DNA of 64,000 bases, from positions 62,001 to 126,000 of the forward strand of contig WTXI01000014.1 of assembly GCA_022376515.1 (NCBI GenBank), read 5' to 3'. Under the pieces are notes generated by a model. It was given only the letters and a program-made list of their open reading frames with translations, was not told the DNA's origin and ran no database searches. The translations under genes were made by a program, and so were the position numbers. This DNA comes from Lactifluus volemus. Taxonomy: Eukaryota; Basidiomycota; Agaricomycetes; Russulales; Russulaceae. This document shows, in pieces, positions 49,568-59,786 of this stretch. How positions within the stretch are numbered: the first letter of the stretch is position 1; each line of letters begins with the position of its first letter.

Positions 49568-50000
49568 GTACGCATACAAGCACGAAGCTAAGAAACTGTG
49601 GACATTGAAAAGAAAAGACTTAAAACCACTGGCACTTGGTGAGAAGTGAGCAGGCTGCGGGCTACGGCCAAGAGTGACGTGATCGTAACAAATGGCGTGA
49701 CAACTGTGTGACCAAATTTTAATTCAGTCATGTGACCGTTCATCGCGTTTGTGGACGGCATTTTAAAGACTCGCGACGCGTGCCTCTTCTTTTATCATCC
49801 ATGGAAGACATGTATGAACGCAATTCTCACATACATGTACCTCTCTTGCTAAGATTTTTCTCTATTCAGCCGTCGAAGACTAGCTCAGAATCCCACTCTC
49901 CCAGTTGGTGCGAACAACAGCAAGAGTCGCACTGTAACTCCCCCTGCTGCGGTCAGCACTGAGAATGCATTAATTTTAAACCCTTTTCTTTAATCTCGAC
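49568..50000. promoter_or_regulatory. Divergent intergenic region between the EST1-like and SNF2 genes
   Basis: About 430 bp between divergent starts; must contain both promoters. The open frame 49732-49962 has no recognisable product. Confidence 0.4.
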
Positions 50001-52733
50001 ATGAGCAGATCGCCTCCTCAAAGGTATGACATCTCTGGATGCGCAACTACAGCAGCCTACGGTGTACACTATATCTGACGATGATGACCGGTATATCACT
50101 GATATTCATCTCAGTTGAGTTTGGCCTGATGATGTCACAAACTTAGGGCTAAGTCGATTGTTGCTCGAAGCCGCACTGGGCCTGCGCAGCCTATTCACAT
50201 TCCCAGCAATGCAGACCTCCCTCACAATGACCCCTCCAGAGCGACCGGTCACTGGGAGACTTCTCATGAAGGTCTTTATGAATCCCGAAAATCGGTTGTT
50301 GAGGCAGAGAAGATCTTCAGGACCTCTTGCAGCAAAGTTTTGATGGGAAAGAAGATGGTGAGGTCGCTCACGATGACATAGATATGTCCAAAGCCATCGT
50401 CGAAGGCTTTCGTGAGGGGATTCGCCTTTTGCCCCACCAGGTAGTTGGCCGAGATTGGATGGCCGAGCGGGAGAGCGGTAAGAAGTACGGTGGTATCCTT
50501 GCAGATGACATGGGTCTCGGAAAAACTATTCAGACCCTCACGCGTATCGTTGATGGTCGCCCACGCAAGTCCGACGGAGACGATGGATGGGCCGCGACCA
50601 CTCTGTGAGTTGTTACTGATGACATATATTCATAATTTCTGAATTTATTATCAGTGTCATCTGCCCCGTCAGCTTAGTATCTCAATGGGCTTCTGAAATC
50701 TCAAAGATGGCGAAAAAATTGACTGTTATTGAGCATCACGGTGCCTCCAGGACAACCAGTATGAACGATATACGGATTCTTTGTCGTTTCATCTCCGATG
50801 ACTCATTCTTCGCCAGACCCGGAAACGCTAAGACGTGCACACATTGTAGTAACCAGTTATGCCATTGTTGCGTCTGAACACTCTACGTTTCAGCCCAAAA
50901 GCAAAGACGAATCCAAGTCCAAAAAGGGCAGTAGCTCGAAGACAGATTCAAGTTCTGACACAGATTCTGAAGCTGACCACTTTGGGCGAACGCTTGGGAG
51001 CAAAAAAGTGCCATCAACTACCAAAAGCAAGAAGAAGGATGCGCTATTCAAAGTGAGATGGTGGCGGATCGTGCTAGATGAGGCGCACAACATCAAAAAT
51101 CGCAACACCAAGGCCGCTCAAGCGTGTTGCGCTTTGGAAGGCAAATACCGATGGTGCCTGACGGGCACGCCTTTGTGAGCCTCCTCATCGCTTCATGCGA
51201 TCTGTTATAATGGTTGCATGTATATCAGACAAAATAATGTCGAAGAACTCTATTCCCTTCTCAAGTTTCTCCGCATTAAGCCCCTCAATGATTGGCAGAC
51301 GTTCAATGAGCAGATCAACAAACCTGTCAAGAGTGGTCGTTCAATTCGTGCGATGAAACGTTTGCATGTGTGTATCTTCTTATAGTTGTCACTTCTCATC
51401 CCCTAACAGGATTCCGTCATAGGTCGTTCTTCGCGCCATCATGCTTCGACGTCGTAAGACGGATGTTTGAATGGCAAGCCGCTAATTGAACTTCCGGAAC
51501 GTCATCTGTCCATCGTGCCCTGTGATTTCGACGAGGATGAGCGTCAATTCTACTTCGCTCTCGAAAACAAGGTTGAGGAGGCCATGCAAAAGTTCATGAA
51601 GAATAATGAAGTTATGAAAAACTATACAAATGTCATGGTATTGCTTCTTCGTTTGCGGCAAGGTAAGCCTATGATCATGTCCATTATTCTTTCGCTCACT
51701 GAGTTGGAGTAGCGTGCAACCACCCATCACTCGTCACTAAAGATTACAATGTAGACCGTGAGGCTATTGAATCTCGACCGGCCCCGAAAGACGATCACGA
51801 AGATGAAGAGCTTACGACCATGTTCCAGCAGCTTGGGGTTTCCAAGGGCAAAAAGTGCCAGCTCTGTCAGGACGAGTATGTACTATGCCGTTTCTTACTT
51901 CGTGTGATTGTTAACACCCTGTTATTAAGATTGACTCCAGAGAACATTGCCAAAGACGGAGAACACTGCAATGATTGCAGAGAACTCTCTCAGAATGCCC
52001 GCCGCAAGTCCCTGTCGCGAGCTAAAGGCTCAGATTTGCCACCTGATTCGGCCAAGATCCGCAAAATTCTCGAGTACTCAGCGAGATTAACTCGCGCGAG
52101 AATGAGGAAGGGGAACCCCTGGGCGAGAAGACAATAGTATTCTCCCAGTTTACGACGATGCTTGATATTATCGAGTTATTCCTCAAGGACGCGGGAATCA
52201 CGTTTGTGCGATGTGAGATCTTCTCTGTGTACGAATATATCATTTAAGCACGTCGCTGACAAACTGCCTTTGCTGACAAGATGACGGGAGCATGTCTAAG
52301 GACAAGCGCGAGATCAGCCTGAACCAGATAAAGAGCAACAAGTCATCAATGTTATTTTGATCTCGTTCAAAGCTGGTAGCACAGGTGAACGAACCATTTA
52401 CCCTTCGAATGCAGACGAAAATCTGGACTTACCCCTACGGCTAGGCCTCAACTTGACCGCATGCAACAATGTAATCTTGGTTGACCTGTGGTGGAACCCA
52501 GCACTCGAGGACCAAGCCTTCGACCGTGCCCATCGTTTGGGCAAACACGTGACGTTAATATATACAAGCTAACGATCGAGAAAACCGTCGAGGAGCGCAT
52601 CCTCGCATTGCAGAATAGCAAGCGTGCTCTCACTGCTGCCGCACTGAGCGGCGACAGGCTTAAGAACCTCAAACTTGGCTTGGAGGATCTCATGGCACTG
52701 TTCCGGCCTGGCAGAGAAGACTACGAAGATTGA
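50001..52733 (+). CDS. SNF2-family DNA-dependent ATPase with several apparent single-base deletions
   Basis: Exons: 50001-50023, 50053-50090, 50147-50604, 50655-50758, 50817-51174, 51229-51367, 51423-51662, 51713-51875, 51930-52212, 52281-52384, 52445-52733. Helicase motifs in order: [24 protein letters not shown] (Walker A), [20 protein letters not shown] (DEAH), [26 protein letters not shown], a C4 zinc site (CQLC...CNDC), [36 protein letters not shown] and [18 protein letters not shown]. This is the Rad5/Rad16/Uls1 group in general layout, which remodels protein-DNA complexes in repair or SUMO-linked turnover; no RING is clear. Five exons each lack exactly one base (near 50311, 51467, 52075, 52350, 52540), and the short first exon may lack another. 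All other phases agree. Confidence 0.82.
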
Positions 52734-52905
52734 TTTGTCGCATCGTCCACACTCATCTGCTTTCTTCTTGCATTGATCTTGCTTTCGGGTCGACTAGACT
52801 GTTTCATCTATTCCACAAAGTCTGTACCATATACATATCCAAGCTAAGCGATTCAGAACAATCAGTTACGACCGCTGTTAATAGGGTCCGTATGGTCTCG
52901 TGAAG

Positions 52906-55369
52906 TCAATCAGACTTCACGGGTTGAAGGATAAGTGGCAGTTGAGGCCCTTTCTCAGTATCAGAGGATAGTAAAGGACGTGAGACAATGACTGTCAGTC
53001 GAGTAACATCGCTCGACGGAACCGCAAGTTCAAAATCAAATGACCGAACGAGAGTAAATAGGAGCGCTTTTATCCTGATATGGGGCATCGTTGAGGGCAT
53101 CGCCACTCCAACGGCATAGATGGGTGACTTACTCGATGATGGCGAAGCGGTAACCGATGCACGCGTGCGGGCCGGCGAGGAACGCGAGCAGGTTGCTGAA
53201 GATACTTGGCATAGACTTAACAGCCTCTGGAATGTTTTCCCAGCGTTCTGGTCTGCAGGAACGGTAAAACACAATGTTGATGCGTCGCATGCGCGAGCCG
53301 AGAACGCTCACCTGAACTCATCAGCATCCTCACCCCATAGCGATTTCAATCTATGAACAACCAGAATCGGAACAATGACTATGTCGCCTTTCGCACCCTG
53401 TTACCTTCATTTAACAAAAGCAGAGTGTGGCACGAGTGAGATGACCTGCCTGAACTCGTGCCTTTTGACTCCGTGTCGGTCGATGAACGGCTCGCTTAAT
53501 GGGACAACAGTATCTTCCTTGGCAACCCGGTCCGATTGCGGGACTGGAGTATGGAGGCGCAAAACCTCCCTGATTACACAGTCAAGGTATGTCATCCCAT
53601 TGAGCTCATCCATGGTTGGGGTATCCGTGTGAAATGCACGGGCCTCTGCATTCAGCTTAGCATGGATGGCAGGGTCGTTTCGAAGAGCATAAATGGCCCA
53701 TGCGACAGCAATGCTAAAGAAGCAGTAAGCCGGTGTTAATCGCTAGGCGGAGCGAGAAGTACCTTGTTGTCTCATGACCGGCGATGATGAAGGTTGGGAT
53801 CTCTTCGCAGTGGGTTTCATCAATATTTATCATTCTGAGATAACATTGTATGGCACTCACGCGCCAAGATCTCTCCTCGTTCATTCGCGCGCAGTCCGCT
53901 ATGTCTGTAGCCATGTTGCCTTCATTAGAAGACTGAGTAGATCGCGCCCCTGAATATTCCTCTTCTCGAGCCCGCCTTTGCATCGCTCTCCGCGCAGCAA
54001 GTATTTCAGCCTTCTTCTGGGAAATCAAGGATTTACCAAGAGATTGAATGGCCGTGAGCGTGCTAACTCGTGCACGAGAACGATCAGTCGGCTATGAGAA
54101 TGTCAAAAAAACGGTTCAATCCAAGTGAAGAACGACACACAATGAGTCGAGCAGGTGGGAAGAATGCCGGAACCATGAATTTGAGACTGAACGGATCAAA
54201 TGATATGAATTTGCGAAGTCCATCGGTCAACATATGAGCCTCATCCAGTAAAGGGACCCGAATGAATGATTGAAGCCTTTGTGAAATCGATTTTTCTTAC
54301 TCTCTAAGCCATGACAAGGTGCCCCATACCTGCTTGCCTATAATGTCTAGAGTGATTTTATTGAGCCACAAATACATGTCTAGCTTAACCGGCCCAGGCG
54401 ACTGGGATGCCTCTGCAATCAGGGCATCTCGTAGCTAAAACGCCGTAAGCAGTGTACCATGCACAAATAGACAATCAAACCTCATTAGCCTTTTCAACAA
54501 ACAACTGGGAGAACTCCTTGATTTGGGGCAGGCCAAATGCAGGATTCTGTTTATGTGAAATCAACAAAGGAACCTTATCCAATAAATGAGAGAGACCATA
54601 ATTCTGCGCTGTAAAGAAGGGATTAGCCAAACGGTAAAAACCTGGATAAATCTAGCGACCTGTTGTCTGTGCTTTAACCCTATCAAGGGGCGGTCAAGGG
54701 TCACCGACAATGAAATGTAGACGAGCGATACTAAAAGCTGTACCTTGAACAAATAGCAAGCCTAGAAATGATGATCCACATTAAATGTTGAAAATTCAGA
54801 GGAAATCGACCAACCTCTTCCGAGGATGTCCCCCAATAATGAACGAGCACTATCGCTCTTATCAAACTCAGGAGCGTTGAGAATGTGATTCAATGCGCGG
54901 AGATCTGTCGTGAACATTCTGTTTAACTGCAAGGTGTCAGACTCCAGTCGTCGGCACTCGCACTCGTAAGATGAAAGAACACGCACATTGAACCAGCCAT
55001 AATACCTGAAGACAGGACCATACTCTCGAACCCACTCCAACTGTTTGTCCTGAGCATCCGGCTCCCAAACGTTCCTTTCATAACTTCCGGTCAACCAATT
55101 CACTGATTTTGGTCCGCGGAGATCTGGATTGGAGCAGACCGGTAAGCGATGACCACGCTCGCGACGATGTAGATTATATAGGTGATGGCTGAGACGACAG
55201 CAGCTGTAACAACTGAATAAGTCTGAGGGAGGGGAGGTAGCTTGAAACCAAGGACATCATTTGCGGATTGCGGGTGCAGATGCGATGGGGGTGCGGATGC
55301 GATGGTATCTCTCTCCTCTTCAGCCCCTTTTAGGGTGTCGCCACGCCGGTAAATGACATTTGCCGACAA
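52906..55369 (-). CDS. Cytochrome P450 with micro-exons and apparent base deletions
   Basis: Minus strand. A membrane anchor ([20 protein letters not shown]) precedes [19 protein letters not shown]. The I-helix motif is [12 protein letters not shown], the ExxR motif EVLRLH, the PERF-type motif RPERWENIP, and the haem loop [14 protein letters not shown] carries the cysteine ligand. Resolved exons include 55369-54987, 54926-54815, three very short ones (54761-54744, 54679-54660, 54608-54597), 54546-54481 and 54434-54330; the following junction near 54236-54300 is unresolved. One base seems missing near 55140 (between the anchor and [10 protein letters not shown]) and another near 53873, just before the I helix. 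The enzyme would be an ER-bound monooxygenase; substrate unknown. Its ATG lies 42 bp after the stop of the PEX39-like gene on the same strand, and its stop is 172 bp from the SNF2 stop. Confidence 0.82.
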
Positions 55370-55411
55370 AAGCTTAACTTTTATGTGCCTAATTCTAGTG
55401 CTACCGTACAG

Positions 55412-56065
55412 TCATAATCCTAACTCCCAGGGCTTTTTCCGTTGAGGAGCATTCGACTGACTGGGGGGAGTCTCCTGCCAGTAGCCACATCGTTCAGAAA
55501 CGGTCTAAGACTAAACTAGAAAACTTACGTTGAGCACATCGGGGATGTGCTTGTTGTTCGGAATTTCGGCTATCTTTCCTTGTTCAATGGCGGTCTGAAG
55601 TTCTGCAAAAGTAAGAGTCCTAGGGGTTTCAGCAGCGCTCTCTATAATGGATTGGTTGCGTGATCGTTCAGCTGAAAATGAAGTAGTATCAGAGATACAC
55701 TGGAATGTTCGCTGGATGTTGACCGGTAGCGTCAACCTTCTACTTCTTTAGCATCGGATTCGGATATATTATATCCGTGGGTCCTTGCGAAAAATAAGCC
55801 TTCCGAATGTGAGGCTAACTGTTAGCCGACGGGGGCTCACTGGTTGAAGTAGAAAACTCGTGATCTCCTCAAAAGATCTTCCTTCGCCTCGCCGGATAGA
55901 CCGTCTAATGCACCGCTTGCGTGAAGTGTAGTCAAGCCCGCCTGTTCTGTGTCAGCCAACGGGCCATGCATGTGGCGTTCGGCTCACTTGATAGCCTTGG
56001 TCGTCGGCAAAGGAATGCGCAGCATACACCGTCAAATGATCGAAATGGGACTTGCCCGTAGCCAT
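55412..56065 (-). CDS. PEX39: Small KPWE-motif protein, PEX39-like, 143 aa
   Basis: Five exons on the minus strand (56065-55988, 55941-55841, 55783-55737, 55671-55529, 55474-55412) join in phase to 144 codons. The N-terminal part reads FDHLTVYAAHSFADDQGYQ. The middle is SAAETPRTLTFAELQTAIEQ with GKIAEIPNNKHIPDVLNETP, and the chain ends PPSQSNAPQRKKPWELGL. The (IPxI)PDVLNExPPSxS...RKKPWE block is the KPWE motif shared with Pex13 and the recently described yeast Pex39 (YJR012C), which assists Pex7-dependent (PTS2) import into peroxisomes. The name rests on the motif and size from memory, not a search. The gene is divergent from the ArfGAP, with 153 bp between starts. Confidence 0.75.
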
Positions 56066-56218
56066 GTTCTACCAGGATAGTTACTAAGACATTGCGGAGT
56101 CGTGGTCACGGTGGCGGCCGCGGATCTAGACCAAGTTAGTTGTATCATGTCGTAAACACCCAACCCGTTTGTTTCATAATTTACAAACTTTCGCCTTCTG
56201 TGAATTCCATCCATCATT
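56066..56218. promoter_or_regulatory. Short bidirectional promoter region, PEX39-like / ArfGAP
   Basis: Only 153 bp separate the two divergent ATGs, so the promoters must overlap. The sequence includes GGTGGCGGCCGCGG at about 56110. No specific factor site is assigned. Confidence 0.5.
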
Positions 56219-58060
56219 ATGTCTGGGACAGTAAGCAAGATCGCGGCGGAGCGCAATCAGAAGGCTCTTCTCGAGCTGGCAACCAAACCTGGGAATGGTA
56301 AGCGTCGCTTCTTGTTTACCTCGTCCACTGTACATGTTTCTATGGCAGGCGCCTCTGCCAAGCGAATCCCAGACCTCGCGTACCCCTGCACGATTGCTAA
56401 CATACCTCCCTTCCCTCGTCTCTCTCCACTCCTGCAGATATATGTGCGGATTGTAAGGCACGGAATCCACGATGGGCCTCCCACAACCTCGGAATATTCA
56501 TTTGGTATTCTCCCTTATTCATCATTCATCGATCGACACTCAACGTTTTGCAGTGTGAACTGTGCCAGCATCCATCGAAAGATCGGGACACATATTTCCA
56601 AAGTGTGCGTTAGAGCTACTGGTGGAACGTATATATTCATATGCAGACGCGGGGGTTTTTTTTATAGGAAAAGCTTGACAATGGACCTCTGGACGAAGGA
56701 GCAAGTCGAGGTGAGCTTAACATGCTAACCTGGTGCCTGTGGTGTCAACTCATTCTTTTGCAGAACATGCGACAGATAGGGAATGTCAAATCCAACCAGA
56801 CGCATAATCCAGATGAAGTTCGCAACCCCCCGCCAACAAATATGTTAGACGTAGAGCGAGACAGCGAGTTAGAAAAGTTCATTCGAGGTAGGCCATATTT
56901 CTACCTCACCGAACTCATTTGATCCCAGCTTTTCTTTGATGTTTTCAGACAAGTATGAGTTCAGGCGCTTTGTCAAACTCGGGAACCGAACCCTCGCAGA
57001 CCGATCCGCTTTTGTTGCTGCTCAGCTTGGCCCCTCCCGATCTGCCACAACTATCAAGTTGTCATCTTCCTCGTCAACCTCATCAAATCCGTCACGGTCC
57101 CAGACATTACCGCTGACTAAGCCTTCAATCCCACCCTCTGTCTCATTGCCAGCTGAGCCATCTCGTGCATCGACTCAAGATGCTCCAACCGGTACTACGA
57201 TGGCTCGCTCAGACTCCCAGCCAATATCATCTCAGACACAGCTTCAACCGCCGCAATCCACATTAAGTGGCGTATGGTCTGATCTTGCTTCCTTGCAAGG
57301 TCCGACCCAGACATCTACTTTGCCATCACAGTACCTCTCGTCCATAACATCGCATCCAGTACCTATTTCGGCATCGCACCCGAATGCGGGGGGTAGTAGC
57401 CTGGGTGCAAGCTATCCTACCACAATCGGACCAGCTTCTCTCGTCCCTAGTTTGGGTGTCGGCGTTTCCCAAGGACCAGATGCATTGGGATCAGTCACCG
57501 GCGTCGCTACGCAGCAAATGCCACATCCATTCATCGTTAGCACAGATCCAACCAATCCGTTTGCGTATATGGCAACTCAACAGCAGGCTCAGGTTCATGC
57601 CCCGCAGAATAGTTTTCTACCCACTTCGCTGTTCGGTTCATCGCTTCCTCAGCAGCCTTCTTTAGTGCACCAGCCGCAGATTCCGCAGATTCAGCAACCT
57701 GCTTTCTCACAATCCGTCACAAATCCGTTCTTCAATGCAGCTGCACCTTTTCCGGGCACGCTGTCGCCTCAACCACCTACCCAACCTCAGGCACCCTTGA
57801 TGTCAAATACTCCGTCACCAGGCCCTTTCCTAGGATCTCCATTCCCGCTGCCGACTCAAGCCCCGTTTCAGCAGCAGCAGCCGTTGTTCCAACAGCCGAC
57901 GCAGACACCATTCCAACTACAGCCACCCCAGTTTGGAAATGTGCAAGCAGGTGGTGCTGCTGTTGCAGGGAGTCCTTACACCAGTTGGTTGACGCAGCAA
58001 CCGAATACTTATGCAAGCACTCACGTTGGACAGGGGAGTGGCCAATGGGGTACCATGTAA
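56219..58060 (+). CDS. ArfGAP of the Gts1/SMAP type, 491 aa
   Basis: Exons 56219-56297, 56438-56504, 56554-56604, 56668-56710, 56764-56887 and 56949-58060 join in phase to 492 codons. The ArfGAP zinc finger is complete: CADCKARNPRWASHNLGIFI, then CVNCASIHRKIGTHISKV (CX2CX16CX2C with the catalytic Arg in IHRKIG), followed by KSLTMDLWTKEQVENMRQIG. After DKYEFRRFVKLGNR the remaining ~370 residues are Ser/Pro/Gln-rich and carry NPF motifs (DPTNPFAYM; SVTNPFFNAA) that bind EH-domain endocytic proteins. The protein should stimulate GTP hydrolysis on Arf in Golgi or endosomal vesicle traffic. Four of the introns fall inside the zinc-finger domain. No UBA domain seen. Confidence 0.9.
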
Positions 58061-59786
58061 GATAGTGATTGATTTATTGCTTGGATTTTGGATGGAAGCC
58101 GGATTTAAATGGTTTTTTTGATGACTACGCCGCTCCGCATTAGCAGGTACAAGTAGGCCTCAGGCGGTAAGGCTATCTATGATATATGCATACTTCAACT
58201 AGTTCCCCAATTGATCCCCTTGTTCGTGGAGAGTTCGCCAATGCTTTACGGAGGCGTATCAAACTCAGGATCTTGCACTCAATAAGACTTTCAATTCAAG
58301 GCCGACTCACGGTTAGTGGCAATTGCCGGCGCGCGTTATGTAATGCCCATCACACACAAGCTACCTCCTTGTCCGTCGCGAGCTCACTTATCACATGGAG
58401 AATGGGTTAGTCTCGTGTTTTACTATGTGATCAGCTTGGTACGCTTCTACATTCACGGTGTGGGTGCATGTGGGTCCCTAATAGTACTCAAACTCGAGAA
58501 AGGACTCTGATACCAAACGAGCTACCCTACCCATACCTATAGTGAACGCGAGCGTCACTCACTAAATTGTCCAGAAACCACATTGCAGTCATAATTGGTC
58601 AATTTCTCATGGCTTGCTGTATTGGCCGGCCATAGAGTTCGACTCGGAGGCGACGCGACACACGAGAAAGGGGAAAAAAGGGGGCAAGAGTCAATTGAGT
58701 CCATCCGAAGTATTTAACTATTCCATCTGTAGCTCACTGATTATGATAAATGATGACGAAACGAGAGTCATCGACTCTGTTGCAGCCCGGAACGGCCGCT
58801 CGATCTGTATGTGAGGTGAGGGTTCGTCACCTGCGAGAAAACTGAATAAGCGACATATTTTTAGTGTCCCCAACGGCCCGGGGGAGCGGTCGTTATCCAC
58901 GTTCACCATCTTCATGTTCTCCCACTGCGCTCGATCTGATCCATGACAACATATCACGAACCATCACAACACCTTATCTGCAGCACATTGGCAACACCGT
59001 TTCAGAATCGCGAAATTTGATTCTAAGCGGAAAGATTCGAGCACCCGGAGTTTCTTTTTGCGTAGACTGCACAGCGCTTACTACCGAAGCCGTAGTTCGC
59101 GATGATAGAGTATATACAAGATAAGACCGGAGAACAGGGCACTACACTTTGTGTTGGAGCAGTTTAGTAAGTGCAACCAACGTTTGGTGTGAAGTGGTAG
59201 GTATCCTACTGACAACGCAACCTTTACTAGTTCTGTTCTCATTGGTGACCCCGCCTTCATTCCCTACGACTTGCGATTCTGACCAGGCCCATGCATACTG
59301 AGTGTGAGCATGTGGAGCGAAGGTGTGTGAGTTGACGTCGCGTGTAGAGCGAAGGTGAGTCAGATTAGTACACGCGATGCCAACTCACATCCGAACGTGC
59401 ACCAGAAACCCTATGAGGAGCCTGTAGACTCAGAGCTGATTCCAGCGCTCACAATGGATCCGTCTAAGACGAAAGCAGCGTCTGTGTCACCGCTGCCTGA
59501 CAGCCCTATCGCTCTTCTGCGAGATAATCGTGCATGCGGAAGAGAATCGCGTTTCATGCTACTTTCAAGCCTGAGCTCGCCGATGTTAAGCGGGCCGATC
59601 AAACTGGGAAGCGTTACCTAGTCAAAGGAAGTAAATGAAGCTTTGTCAGTAGAAAGGTTGCTTGGTGTTACCACAGCCCTTCAAGTTCTCATTTCTTTCA
59701 CTTTTACCCCTCGGTTCACTTTTTTTTCTTCTCCTGGCTGCGGTTTCTTTCGTCCTCTTACTCCAAAACGCCTGATCTGTGCTCAA
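58061..59786. other. Intergenic region before the glucan synthase gene
   Basis: About 1.7 kb. Short open frames (58186-58510, 58614-58814, 58864-59124, 59355-59621) show no family resemblance. A short direct repeat GAGCGAAGGTG occurs near 59316 and 59347. The last ~150 bp are pyrimidine-rich, typical for a fungal promoter or leader. No RNA gene recognised. Confidence 0.4.
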
